In this document: positions 1-8,192 of the stretch, piece by piece
Numbering within the stretch: position 1 is the stretch's first letter
Layout of the letters: every line of letters begins with the position of its first letter
Assembly: GCA_938083135.1 (NCBI GenBank)
Contig: CALLKY010000102.1
Span: 1-32,967 of the forward strand
From: an uncultured Alphaproteobacteria bacterium
GTDB taxonomy: Bacteria > Pseudomonadota > Alphaproteobacteria > Bin95
Length of the DNA stretch: 32,967 nucleotides
Reading direction: 5' to 3'
Position numbers and translations under genes: made by a program
The notes under the pieces: model-generated
Told to the model about the DNA's origin: nothing
The model's input: only the letters and a program-made list of their open reading frames with translations
Databases searched by the model: none

Positions 1-559
1 AGGGTCCTTGCGCTGCGGCATGGGATCAATCCGAAGACCGTTGCGAAGTGGAAGAAGCGGCGCTCGGTGGAAGATCGGCAGACAGGCCCACGAGAGCCAC
101 GGTCAACGGTTGTCACCAAGCCGTCATCGTCGCATTCCGCAGGCACACTCTGCTGCCGCTGGATGATTGCTTGTACGCCCTGCAGGCGACGATCCCGCAT
201 CTGACCCGCTTATCCCTACATCACTGTCTTCAACGGCACGGCATTAGTCGTCTGCCCGATGTAGGCGGTGACAAGCCAGCCCGGAAGAAGTTTAAAAACT
301 ATCCCGCTGCCCGGCAGCCTATGCGCAGCATGCGCGAGAGGGGATTGGCTACTTCCATATCGACCTGGCGGAAGTCCGCACAGCCGCAGGCAAACTCTAC
401 CTTTATGTCGCCATCGATAGGACATCGAAGTTCGCTTATGTCGAGGTCGACGATCGCGCCAATACAATGACCGCCGCAGCCTTCCAAGACGCCTTGGCCG
501 AAGCTGTCCCCTACGACATCCACACAATCCTGACTAAAAGCTTCTCAGTGTCAGCCTGA
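1..559 (+). pseudogene. IS481-family transposase remnant, frameshifted and truncated
   Basis: Three frames read in succession give one IS481-type transposase. Bases 1 to about 115 (frame 1) give the helix-turn-helix region (INPKTVAKWKKR). About 118-305 (frame 3) give AVIVAFRRHTLLPLDD through KFKNYP. Bases 344-559 (frame 2) give the start of the DDE core, YFHIDLAEV, which carries the first catalytic Asp. In intact relatives KNYP runs straight into GYFHID, so 306-343 look like a 38-base insertion, which explains the second frame change. After IHTILT (about base 532) the sequence departs from the family just where the second catalytic Asp (LTDNG) should be, and a stop follows. The 5' end lies outside the window. 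The gene is dead: two frameshifts and no second or third catalytic residue. Family membership is recognised from memory of IS481 sequences, not from a search. Confidence 0.85.
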
Positions 560-584
560 GGCGAGACGACTGCTATCTGCTTAG

Positions 585-631
585 CGCCCGCCGTTGGAGC
601 CCAATAAGGGCCACCGATAGCGGGTGTTTTT
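585..631 (+). terminator. Probable intrinsic terminator upstream of the cytochrome operon
   Basis: Bases 585-591 (CGCCCGC) pair with 620-626 (GCGGGTG, one G-T pair). Inside lies a second stem, GCCC 599-602 with GGGC 608-611, closing an AATAA loop. TTTTT follows at 627-631. It sits between the IS remnant and the cytochrome operon and would stop read-through into it. The middle of the stem has mismatches, so strength is uncertain. Confidence 0.5.
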
Positions 632-764
632 GCGTGGGCGGAAACAATCATCGTCGGCTATGGGAACAAAAAGTTCACTATGTCCTTCTCTTATCGAGCT
701 TCCCCATGCGACAATCTGGTGCTAAGGTCGAATCTCGTCAAACCCACACTTAGGGAAACGCCCA

Positions 765-1679
765 ATGATTAAGTCTATAATGCAATTCACATTTGCAGCA
801 GCGCTCGCGCTGACTACGATTATCGCGCAGCCTGCTGCTGCGGCAAATGTTGGTGCCAAAACCTGCCAAGAATGCCATCGTGCTGAGTACGATGTGTGGA
901 AAGGCACCGCACACTTCAAGGCCTATCGTGGCGCGCACAAGCACAAAAATGCAAAAGCGATCGCGGCTGCCTCCGGCACTGGCAAATCCATGCGGAAAAA
1001 CAAAACCTGCATGACCTGCCATTACACGGTAATTGGCAGCAAGGCGAAAGCTGGGCCGTCCTGCGAAAGCTGCCACGGCGGCGCTTCCAAGTGGGTAAAA
1101 ACCCATAATGACCTTGGTGCTGGTGTCAAATCATCTGCAGATGAGTCTGCTGCCCACAAGAAGTCGCGCCTGGCTGCTGCGCAAAAAGCTGGCATGATCC
1201 ATTCCTCAATGGTTTACGACATTGCCGAGAACTGTAATGCCTGCCACACCATGCAGAAGATTGACCCTGCAATGGCCGGCAAGCTGATCGATGCAGGCCA
1301 TCCAATCAATGGTAGCTATGAGCTGGTGAAGTATAGCCAGGGTCAAGTTCGCCATCGCTTCTATCCCCCGAATATCACCAAGAACCAGAAAATGAACAAG
1401 GCGGAACTGTCCCGCATGTTCCTGACTGGCCACGCTGCTGGTCTCGTCTATGCGACGAAGGTTCTGAAAAGCGCCGATAACGCAAAGTACAAAGCCGCTA
1501 TGGAACAACGCGTTGCTGATGCAAAGAAAGCAATCGGCGCAGCTAAGGGCTCTGTACCGGCTGCGGGTGCACTTCTGTCCTCACCGACGGAATCAAACGC
1601 CAGGAAGTTTGTCGCCGCGTTGCAGGGCAAGGACCTGTCCGGTGCTGTCGGCGGCATGTTGCCCTCTAAGTACAAATAG
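765..1679 (+). CDS. Periplasmic tetraheme cytochrome c (c554-like)
   Basis: A 304-residue exported multiheme cytochrome. The N-terminus (MIKSIMQF, then an Ala/Leu-rich core ending QPAAAA) is a Sec signal peptide. Four heme c sites follow: CQECH (C34), CMTCH, CESCH and CNACH. The spacing and extra histidines resemble the cytochrome c554 family of electron carriers. The last ~100 residues have no heme motif and are Ala/Lys-rich and helical. The ATG at 765 has AGGGA at 752-756 as ribosome-binding site; an in-frame ATG at 780 is less well supported. It is the first gene of a multiheme cluster, separated from the next by 124 bp with a large hairpin, so it may be expressed at a different level from the genes below it. 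Inferred role: soluble periplasmic electron shuttle between the inner-membrane and outer-membrane components. Confidence 0.85.
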   Translation: MIKSIMQFTFAAALALTTIIAQPAAAANVGAKTCQECHRAEYDVWKGTAHFKAYRGAHKHKNAKAIAAASGTGKSMRKNKTCMTCHYTVIGSKAKAGPSCESCHGGASKWVKTHNDLGAGVKSSADESAAHKKSRLAAAQKAGMIHSSMVYDIAENCNACHTMQKIDPAMAGKLIDAGHPINGSYELVKYSQGQVRHRFYPPNITKNQKMNKAELSRMFLTGHAAGLVYATKVLKSADNAKYKAAMEQRVADAKKAIGAAKGSVPAAGALLSSPTESNARKFVAALQGKDLSGAVGGMLPSKYK

Positions 1680-1706
1680 GGCGATAATACCTGCGAATCC
1701 TGAGGC

Positions 1707-1753
1707 GGTATTCGATGGAGGCATGCTGGGGTGGGCATGCCTCCATTGATACC
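1707..1753 (+). other. Large hairpin between the tetraheme cytochrome and cNMP/Fe-S genes
   Basis: ATGGAGGCATGC (1715-1726) and GCATGCCTCCAT (1735-1746) form a perfect 12-bp inverted repeat with an 8-base loop. Outside it GGTAT (1707-1711) pairs with ATACC (1749-1753) across a small internal loop. No T-run follows, so it is not a classic terminator. It could stabilise or process the mRNA so that the first cytochrome is made in excess, or it could be a protein-binding dyad. Confidence 0.8.
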
Positions 1754-1803
1754 AGCCAAAGGCCCGCGGTTTTCCGCATCACGCGCTTCAGGGGGATGGC
1801 GCT

Positions 1804-3426
1804 TTGGCCTTAGCGACAAGATTAGCCCGTCCGCAACGTTGGGATCGTCCGTTCGATCCAGGTATGACCGCGGCAGATTTGGAACAGCTAAAGCTTGATC
1901 CGGTTGTCGCCGCGATTGATGCTGACGCGTTCCCAGGGACCATCCCACTTGATGGCATTCTCGCGAACGATTCGCGGATTATTCATTACAAAGCCGGTGA
2001 GATCGTCGTTCGCGAAGGCGATTACGGTAATTCCGCATTTCTTATTATGTCCGGCGCTTGCGATGTTGTCGTAAACCCGCCGCTGACCGATGCACAGCTT
2101 GGCCGCCAAACTGAAGCGCCAGCAAGCATTGGGCGCGCGATTTCACAACTCTGGAAGCGCACTGTCGTGCCGGAAGTCCGTGACGTCAGCCGTTATGGCA
2201 ATATCGCCGTCACCGAGACAGATCATCAAGCCGTTTTTCTGCAAGATTATGGCGTTGTGCTTGGCGGGCGTAGCTTGCCGCGCCTCGGCGCGCAGCAAAT
2301 GTTCGGTGAGTTGGCCGCTCTGGGCCGCACCCCCCGCGCGGCAAGTGTCGTTTGTGTCGAAGACGCAGAGGTCCTTGAAATTCGCTGGCAGGGCCTGCGG
2401 GAACTCCGCCGGTTTGACGCTGGCTGGCGCCGCCAGATCGACACCAACTACCGCGCCAATGCGCTGATCTCGCATCTGCAGGACACGCCGCTGTTCGATG
2501 GCCTGTCCGACGACGCACTGCAATCCATTGCAGACGCGACATTGTTTGAAACATATGGCTCCTTTGATTGGAGTTCTTCGTTCCAGCGCGCCGAAAGCGA
2601 CGCGCGCCTGGGCACAGAACCCGTGATTGCACGTGAAGGCGAATATCCAGATGGCCTCTTGCTTATCCGTGCAGGGTTCGGCCGCGTTTCTGTGCGCCAA
2701 GGGGCAGCAGAACGCACACTGACTTACCTATCTGCTGGCGATCATTTCGGCTTGAGTGAGCTCTATGCTGGCTTCAAGGGCGGTGGATCACCGATGGAAG
2801 CAACACTCCGTGCCGTTGGTTACGCCGATGCATTGCGTGTGCCAACTAAGGTGCTCGAAGAGCATGTCTTCCCGCGCATGAACAAAGCGCCGGATAGCTT
2901 CCTGCAATTCGCAGCCCGTCCGTTGGCTGATGATTCGCTGCAGGAATGGGCAATTGAAGAGCGTTTCATCAACGGCACCATGGCGATGCTGATTGATTTG
3001 GATAAATGCGTGCGCTGTGACGATTGCGTGCGGGCCTGCGCGTCCACCCATGGCGGCAATCCTCGCTTTGTGCGTCACGGCAAGATCAATGACCATTGGA
3101 TGGTCGCCAATGCCTGTATGCATTGCTCTGACCCCGTTTGTATGATCGGCTGCCCAACAGGTGCCATTCACCGGACACAAGCGGGCGGCTCTGTTGTCAT
3201 CAATGATGATAGCTGCATCGGGTGCGGTACGTGCGCCAATTCCTGCCCTTACAATAATATCCGCCTTGTTGAAATTCGGGACCTATCTGGTGCCCCGGTC
3301 CAGGACGAAGCGACCGGGCAGCCCATTCGTAAGGCGACAAAGTGTGATCTTTGCGCCGGTATTCCTGGTGGCCCCGCCTGTGAGCGCGCCTGCCCGCACG
3401 GCGCTCTACAGCGCGTTGATTTTTAG
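1804..3426 (+). CDS. Dual cNMP-binding domain / four-cluster [4Fe-4S] ferredoxin fusion
   Basis: A 540-residue protein without signal peptide, hence cytoplasmic. Residues ~55-200 are a cyclic-nucleotide-binding domain with an intact-looking phosphate-binding cassette (FGELAALGRTPRAASV, keeping the Glu and Arg that contact the nucleotide). Residues ~230-370 are a second, degenerate copy (FGLSELY.., no clear Arg). From C402 the C-terminus is a DmsB/NrfC-type ferredoxin with 16 cysteines in four motifs: CVRCDDCVRAC, CMHCSDPVCMIGCP, CIGCGTCANSCP and CDLC-X8-CERACP. Such subunits normally pass electrons between a catalytic subunit and a membrane quinol or heme subunit. The TTG start has AGGGGG at 1790-1795; an ATG at 1864 is the alternative. 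The next gene starts 12 bp downstream. Inferred role: ligand-gated electron transfer between the cytoplasm and the diheme membrane subunit. Confidence 0.85.
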   Translation: MALATRLARPQRWDRPFDPGMTAADLEQLKLDPVVAAIDADAFPGTIPLDGILANDSRIIHYKAGEIVVREGDYGNSAFLIMSGACDVVVNPPLTDAQLGRQTEAPASIGRAISQLWKRTVVPEVRDVSRYGNIAVTETDHQAVFLQDYGVVLGGRSLPRLGAQQMFGELAALGRTPRAASVVCVEDAEVLEIRWQGLRELRRFDAGWRRQIDTNYRANALISHLQDTPLFDGLSDDALQSIADATLFETYGSFDWSSSFQRAESDARLGTEPVIAREGEYPDGLLLIRAGFGRVSVRQGAAERTLTYLSAGDHFGLSELYAGFKGGGSPMEATLRAVGYADALRVPTKVLEEHVFPRMNKAPDSFLQFAARPLADDSLQEWAIEERFINGTMAMLIDLDKCVRCDDCVRACASTHGGNPRFVRHGKINDHWMVANACMHCSDPVCMIGCPTGAIHRTQAGGSVVINDDSCIGCGTCANSCPYNNIRLVEIRDLSGAPVQDEATGQPIRKATKCDLCAGIPGGPACERACPHGALQRVDF

Positions 3427-3438
3427 GGGGCGCCAAGA

Positions 3439-4269
3439 ATGATCGTCCGAACAGTCAACAGCGTCCGGCCCTTCGGCTACACCCTGGCGGCCATCGGTGC
3501 CGCTGTGATCGCCGGCCTCGCTTATTATTCCCATCAGGAACACCTGAAGCTCAGTGACGCCACCTTCGTCACCGGTTGGGTGTTGCTGACTGCCATGGTT
3601 TCGCTGGCGCTTTTCAACATCCGCAAGCGTCTTTCCATGATGCCAATGGGTCGGGCAGCTTATTGGCTTGCGCTGCACGTTGTCGTTGGTCTGTTCGCCG
3701 TCGGAATGTTCATCGTCCACACTGGCGGCATATGGGCCACAGGTTTCTATGAGCAAGTGATGGCTGGATTGTTTTGGGCGACCGCCCTGTCAGGCGTCTT
3801 TGGCTGGCTCTATCAGCGGGCGATGCCAAGGCGCCTTACGCGCATCGGCTATGAAGTCGTTTATGAACGCATCCCGGCTGAAATTGCTGCCCTTCGCGAG
3901 GAAGCTGAAGAAGCTGCCCTTGAAGGCGTAGGTGCGAGCGGCGAACCAACCCTTGGCCGCTTCTATTCAGAAACCATGCAGGACTTCTTCCGCCGGCCAC
4001 GCTTTATGATAAGCCACCTTCTCGGTGCAGGCGCAGCCCAGCAATGGGTTGACCTCCGGTTCCGCACGGTGCGCGGACTTGTTGGCGCACAAGAAGAACC
4101 CGCCCTTGCCCGGCTTGAAGCCGCCGCAAGACGCAAACTCTCTATAGACGCTCATTACGCCATTCAACGCTCCTTGAAGCTTTGGGTGGCGGTTCACGTC
4201 GTGCTATCTGCAGCAATGCTAACGCTTGCGGTATGGCACCTCATCCTGGTGCATGTGTACGCCCGATGA
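3439..4269 (+). CDS. Membrane diheme cytochrome b-like subunit
   Basis: A 276-residue integral membrane protein with about five transmembrane helices: ~12-31, ~41-60, ~74-96, ~99-121 and ~247-273. A soluble segment of ~120 residues between the last two is rich in Glu, Ala and Arg. Helix 3 holds H80 and H94, and helix 5 holds H253 and H267. Both are H-X13-H pairs, the geometry that ligates two stacked b hemes in cytochrome b and formate-dehydrogenase-gamma-like subunits. I see this directly; heme binding itself is inferred. GGGGG at 3426-3430 is the ribosome-binding site. The stop overlaps the next ATG (ATGA), so it is translationally coupled to the decaheme cytochrome. Likely role: carry electrons across the inner membrane between the [4Fe-4S] protein and periplasmic hemes, perhaps exchanging with quinone. 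I do not recognise a named family. Confidence 0.8.
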   Translation: MIVRTVNSVRPFGYTLAAIGAAVIAGLAYYSHQEHLKLSDATFVTGWVLLTAMVSLALFNIRKRLSMMPMGRAAYWLALHVVVGLFAVGMFIVHTGGIWATGFYEQVMAGLFWATALSGVFGWLYQRAMPRRLTRIGYEVVYERIPAEIAALREEAEEAALEGVGASGEPTLGRFYSETMQDFFRRPRFMISHLLGAGAAQQWVDLRFRTVRGLVGAQEEPALARLEAAARRKLSIDAHYAIQRSLKLWVAVHVVLSAAMLTLAVWHLILVHVYAR

Positions 4270-6374
4270 CTGAAGACAAAAACAGCTTCGCCCACGATCG
4301 CTCCCCCTATGAGCGCCCGAATTTTCCTTTCCGGTGCGGCAGGGAAGCAGCCTTTGGCAAGCCGTGCCCGCGCGGCCCAAGCGCTGGCGGTGATTGCCAG
4401 GGGATATCGGACTGCACACCATTCCGGACACGCAAGATCGTGACAAACGCTGAAACCGGCGAAGAAACAGAGATCCAGCGATGGGAATGCCGCCGCCCGC
4501 AACATGCCGGTGGCCCCTGCGCTGAAGGTCCACGACCGGACGGCACATGCTCTTGCATCCATCCGCCATGCGCGCCTAAACCGACCATCCGTCGTCAGCG
4601 CGGCCGCTGGGCAATGCTTGCAGTCGCCGCAATGGTCGCCATGGCCTTGGCATTTGTCGGCGCTGCTGGCGGGATCATTGGCCCGAAACCAGATGCAGAC
4701 GGCATTCTTAGCCATGTTGGCTGGCCGAGTTCAGTCAACCCTGGTCCGCTTTCCGGCAAGCATGAGCAATTCACGGCCAAAGACGGCTGTATTTCGTGCC
4801 ATGTCGGGCATTCAGACACATTAACGGGCTGGGCTGGTGCACTATTCGAACGCACCACCATTTCTGAGTCCTGCGTCTCGTGCCACAGCTTCGGTGAGAA
4901 GCAGGCTGATGCCGACCCTAAAGCCCAATCGCCAATGGCATTTGCCGCTCATAACACGAAATTCCCGAATCGCACGGATGCCCCTACAGCAACCTGCACG
5001 GGCTGCCACACGGAACATAAAGGTGTGGATGCTTCGATCACGCCGATGGAAGATGGCCAGTGCTCTGCGTGCCACACCACCAAGTTCGATAGTTTCTCCA
5101 AATCCCATCCGGCGTTTGGGGCAAACTTCCCGCATGAAAGTGCGCGAACCATCAAGTTCCCGCATGGCAAGCACCTAGAAACGCATTTTGTTGACCAGCG
5201 CTATATCGACAAAGCACCAAAGAATGGCTGCGTTTCCTGCCATACAGACCAGGTTGATGGGCGTTTGCTGCCCGGCAGTTTTGAGAATGGCTGTGCCGCA
5301 TGTCATGAACTTGCGATTAAGGAACAGGGAATGGTTGTCTTCGGCCTTCCTGAATTGAGCGACCCTGAATTGACCGCGGAAGCCCGCGACTCTTGCGGCT
5401 TTCCTGTGCCGCAGCTTGAGCCGGCCCGTGCGACCCTTGAGGCCCTGGCTGAGGCACTGCCAACGATGCAGGCGCTTGGTGAAAACGCCGAATCTGGCAA
5501 CCTGAACGGCGTCATGACTGCAGTTGAGGCCTTAGGCGAGGCCCAGGCCGCGATTGCCGAAGCGCAGGATGAGCTTGCTGAGGCTGTCGACATGTCGGAA
5601 GCCGTTTCCCTTGATTCGCTCTCCCCGATCGCAGCATTCCTTCTCGCCGTCCCGGCTGATGATGCGGATGAATATAGCGAAGCAGCAGCAGCCTTCCTTA
5701 TTGCCGCTGCCGCCGAAGGGCAGGCCCCGCTTGCCGAAGCAATCGACGCGAAGGGCGGTGATGCGACCGCGCTGTTGGCTGGCCTTTCGCCTGAGTTAGT
5801 GACGGAAGTTACTTGCGCTTGGGCCGCAAACACGGAATATGAACCTAAGCAAGACCCTGAACCGGGCGCTGGTTGGACTGCGCAGGAGCTGCAAGTGTCT
5901 TATCTGCCAACAGGCCATGCGGATGCTGTGACCAAGGAATGGATTGCACTTGGCCTAGCGAATCGTGGCAGTGACGATGAAGGTGCCGAAGCTTTTGCCG
6001 ACCTCGTGCTCAGCGCGGGCGACGGGCCGGGTCGTTGCTTTAAGTGTCACGTCGCACCAGCGGCAGATGCTGAAAAACAAGTCGTGCAATGGGCTATCCC
6101 ACGCGTGGATGTTCGCCCATTCACAGCTTTCAATCATGATCCGCACTTGAATGTACTGGATCAGGGCGCTGGCTGTGCTACATGCCATCGTCAGTTGGAG
6201 CCGGGCGCAACCTTGGCTGATGGGCAATCTCGCCCAGGGCCGCATGCAAACGACTTCAAGCCGATCGACCAAGCGACTTGCAAAGACTGTCACCGCCCGG
6301 GCGGGGTTCGGCAGGATTGCGCACTTTGCCACCGCTACCATAGCAATCCGTCCATCCGGAAACGGACGATGTGA
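4266..6374 (+). CDS. Membrane-anchored decaheme cytochrome c with cytoplasmic Cys-repeat domain
   Basis: A 702-residue protein. Residues 1-114 are hydrophilic and cysteine-rich, with a duplicated C-X9-C-X9-C motif (C24/C34/C44 and C75/C85/C95) plus C50, C97 and C102. A basic stretch (RRQRGR) and one transmembrane helix (~116-139) follow, placing the Cys domain in the cytoplasm and the rest in the periplasm. Ten CXXCH sites come next: six between ~175 and 347 and four between ~591 and 689. Between the two groups lie ~243 heme-free residues, largely Ala/Glu-rich and helical, with two lone cysteines. The ATG at 4266 overlaps the previous stop (ATGA). Six-plus-four heme grouping with a long spacer is unusual compared with compact decaheme MtrA-type proteins. 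Likely role: take electrons from the b-type subunit and spread them through the periplasm. The Cys repeats may bind Zn or Fe-S; no known domain is recognised. Confidence 0.85.
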   Translation: MTEDKNSFAHDRSPYERPNFPFRCGREAAFGKPCPRGPSAGGDCQGISDCTPFRTRKIVTNAETGEETEIQRWECRRPQHAGGPCAEGPRPDGTCSCIHPPCAPKPTIRRQRGRWAMLAVAAMVAMALAFVGAAGGIIGPKPDADGILSHVGWPSSVNPGPLSGKHEQFTAKDGCISCHVGHSDTLTGWAGALFERTTISESCVSCHSFGEKQADADPKAQSPMAFAAHNTKFPNRTDAPTATCTGCHTEHKGVDASITPMEDGQCSACHTTKFDSFSKSHPAFGANFPHESARTIKFPHGKHLETHFVDQRYIDKAPKNGCVSCHTDQVDGRLLPGSFENGCAACHELAIKEQGMVVFGLPELSDPELTAEARDSCGFPVPQLEPARATLEALAEALPTMQALGENAESGNLNGVMTAVEALGEAQAAIAEAQDELAEAVDMSEAVSLDSLSPIAAFLLAVPADDADEYSEAAAAFLIAAAAEGQAPLAEAIDAKGGDATALLAGLSPELVTEVTCAWAANTEYEPKQDPEPGAGWTAQELQVSYLPTGHADAVTKEWIALGLANRGSDDEGAEAFADLVLSAGDGPGRCFKCHVAPAADAEKQVVQWAIPRVDVRPFTAFNHDPHLNVLDQGAGCATCHRQLEPGATLADGQSRPGPHANDFKPIDQATCKDCHRPGGVRQDCALCHRYHSNPSIRKRTM

Positions 6375-6385
6375 GGATTAAGACG

Positions 6386-8155
6386 ATGGAAGAGAGAAAG
6401 ATGAAATTTGGAATCCGCCCCTTGGCGCGCCAACTCCTAATTGCTGGCGCTTTCGCCGTTGCAGCATTTGGCATGCCAATGACAGCCACTGCAGCCGAAA
6501 AAGAAGATCCGCATGCGGACCTTATGGCCGAGGAAAGCTATCCAACAGCCGCCCAATGCGGAGCCTGTCACACCCAGGTCTATCGCGAATGGGCGTCGTC
6601 TAACCACGCCTACGCATCGATTTCGCCGATGTTCCATAAGTTCGAGCAGAAGATTAATGATCTCTCGAGCGGCACCATCCGCGGCTTCTGCGTACGATGC
6701 CATCAACAGATCGGCACGCAGCTCAACGAACGTCGCGACCTCCCGCTTTGGGAACGCAATCAAATTTCACGCGAAGGCATTTCCTGCGTGACGTGCCACC
6801 GCGTCCGTGAAGAATTCGGCAAGGTCAACGGCGAGCGCCGGGTCACGCCAGGTCGCGTCTTCACGCCCGTCAGCGGTGCTGGCGATGGTGAAAAGCTGAA
6901 GGAAATCATTGAGAACCGCGGCGAATACCGCGTTTCTGTCAGTGAAGAAGAACGTGGTGCGCAAATTCACACAGGCGTTTACAAATTCCCGCAGATCTCG
7001 AAGTCTGAATTCTGCGTGTCTTGTCACCAGGTTGCTGTGAACCCAGGCATTAAGCTTGAAGTCGTTTGGGAGCAATATCGGAATTCACCGGCTGCTGCCA
7101 ATGGCGTGACCTGCCAAGATTGCCATATGGGTAAAGTGCCAGGCCGGGCTGATGGATACACGACCGGGCCTGTCGCTATCGTGAATGGCGAAGAGATTGA
7201 TCCAGACCGCAAGCACTCCAACCATGCCTTCTACGGCCCTGGTTACCCAATTGCGCATCCTGGTATCTTCCCACACAATCCGGATGCAGCCGAAATCCCC
7301 ATCGAGGACTGGCTCGAATTCGACTACCGCTCTAAGTGGGGCTCGGAAGAGTTCGAAGAGAAAGTCGAGAACGGCGAAATTGATGAAGACAGCCTGCCAG
7401 CCGCATGGTCCGATTCAGTTGACCGTGAGGAAGCTTGGGAAATCATCCAGGAGAACATTGGGCTTCTGGAAGAAAAGCGCGATCTTCGCCGCCAAGTGAT
7501 GGAAAACGGTTCCCGTCTTGACGGTCCGTTCTTCGCCAGCGCGCCGAAGCAAGGGTCCTCGCTCAGCTTTGACATCAAACTGACCAATACCGATGACGGC
7601 CATAACCTGCCGTCTGGTTCTCTCGGCGCTCAGCCTGAAATTTGGCTGAACGTTGCTGTCGTGTCGCCCAGCGGCAAGACGGTATGGGAATCAGGTTACG
7701 TTGATGCGAATGGTGATATGGCTGACATCCACTCCCTAGAAGTGGCAGCTGGTAACATTGAGTACGACGACCAGCTGTTCAACCTGCAAACCAAGTTCCT
7801 GTTCACGAACGTTAAGGGGACTGAACGCGAATGGTATCTGCCGATCAATATTGATATTGATCAGCTTCCATTCATCCGCCCAGCAAACGTGCCAACGACT
7901 ATCTTGAACCATGCACCATTCATCCGCATGGAAGGTCGTTCGATCCCACCACTTGGGTTCCGTAACGCTAGCTACACCGTGCCGGCAGACGCGATGACGG
8001 AAAAAGGCACATACCAAATGGCTGTCCGCCTGCGGAGCCGCGCCGAACCGATCTACTTCATGCGGTTCGTCGAAGCGACGCCGGAAATGGAAGAAGCCAT
8101 GAACAGCTGGATGCTTGATTTCCATTCCTACACCGTGGAATTCGAAGTCAACTGA
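6386..8155 (+). CDS. Exported pentaheme cytochrome c with C-terminal heme-free domain
   Basis: A 589-residue exported protein. The start at 6386 has GAGGA at 6373-6377; a second ATG at 6401 is also preceded by a purine-rich stretch. A signal peptide runs to about TATAA (residue 37). Five heme c sites lie in the first half: CGACH (C58), CVRCH, CVTCH, CVSCH and CQDCH (C243). Residues ~248-589 have no heme motif and look beta-rich, with DDGHNLPSG, a motif resembling the GHxLPTG element seen near the C-terminus of several multiheme cytochromes. The first half resembles the c554-like multiheme family. The gene starts 11 bp after the decaheme gene, so the two are co-transcribed. It could be a periplasmic carrier, an active-site reductase, or the partner of the beta-barrel encoded next. 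No lipobox Cys is seen at the signal-peptide cleavage region, so surface lipoprotein anchoring is unlikely. Confidence 0.82.
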   Translation: MEERKMKFGIRPLARQLLIAGAFAVAAFGMPMTATAAEKEDPHADLMAEESYPTAAQCGACHTQVYREWASSNHAYASISPMFHKFEQKINDLSSGTIRGFCVRCHQQIGTQLNERRDLPLWERNQISREGISCVTCHRVREEFGKVNGERRVTPGRVFTPVSGAGDGEKLKEIIENRGEYRVSVSEEERGAQIHTGVYKFPQISKSEFCVSCHQVAVNPGIKLEVVWEQYRNSPAAANGVTCQDCHMGKVPGRADGYTTGPVAIVNGEEIDPDRKHSNHAFYGPGYPIAHPGIFPHNPDAAEIPIEDWLEFDYRSKWGSEEFEEKVENGEIDEDSLPAAWSDSVDREEAWEIIQENIGLLEEKRDLRRQVMENGSRLDGPFFASAPKQGSSLSFDIKLTNTDDGHNLPSGSLGAQPEIWLNVAVVSPSGKTVWESGYVDANGDMADIHSLEVAAGNIEYDDQLFNLQTKFLFTNVKGTEREWYLPINIDIDQLPFIRPANVPTTILNHAPFIRMEGRSIPPLGFRNASYTVPADAMTEKGTYQMAVRLRSRAEPIYFMRFVEATPEMEEAMNSWMLDFHSYTVEFEVN

Positions 8156-8192
8156 TTGGGGATCGCCGCAGGTGAATGAGGGGAATAGAAGC

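Noticed and set aside
48-470. 140-codon plus-strand frame as an independent gene
   Set aside because: Only its middle matches IS481 transposase; both ends run out of frame with the real protein, so it is part of the pseudogene.
1796-1813. ATG with purine-rich upstream sequence as start of the cNMP/Fe-S gene
   Set aside because: It is out of frame and stops after five codons; the AGGGGG is better spaced for the TTG at 1804.
303-1948. Long minus-strand frames opposite the IS remnant and first cytochrome
   Set aside because: They mirror real genes, lack family motifs and have no ribosome-binding sites.
5303-5833. 176-codon minus-strand frame
   Set aside because: Ala/Ser-rich shadow of the Ala/Glu-rich insert in the decaheme gene.
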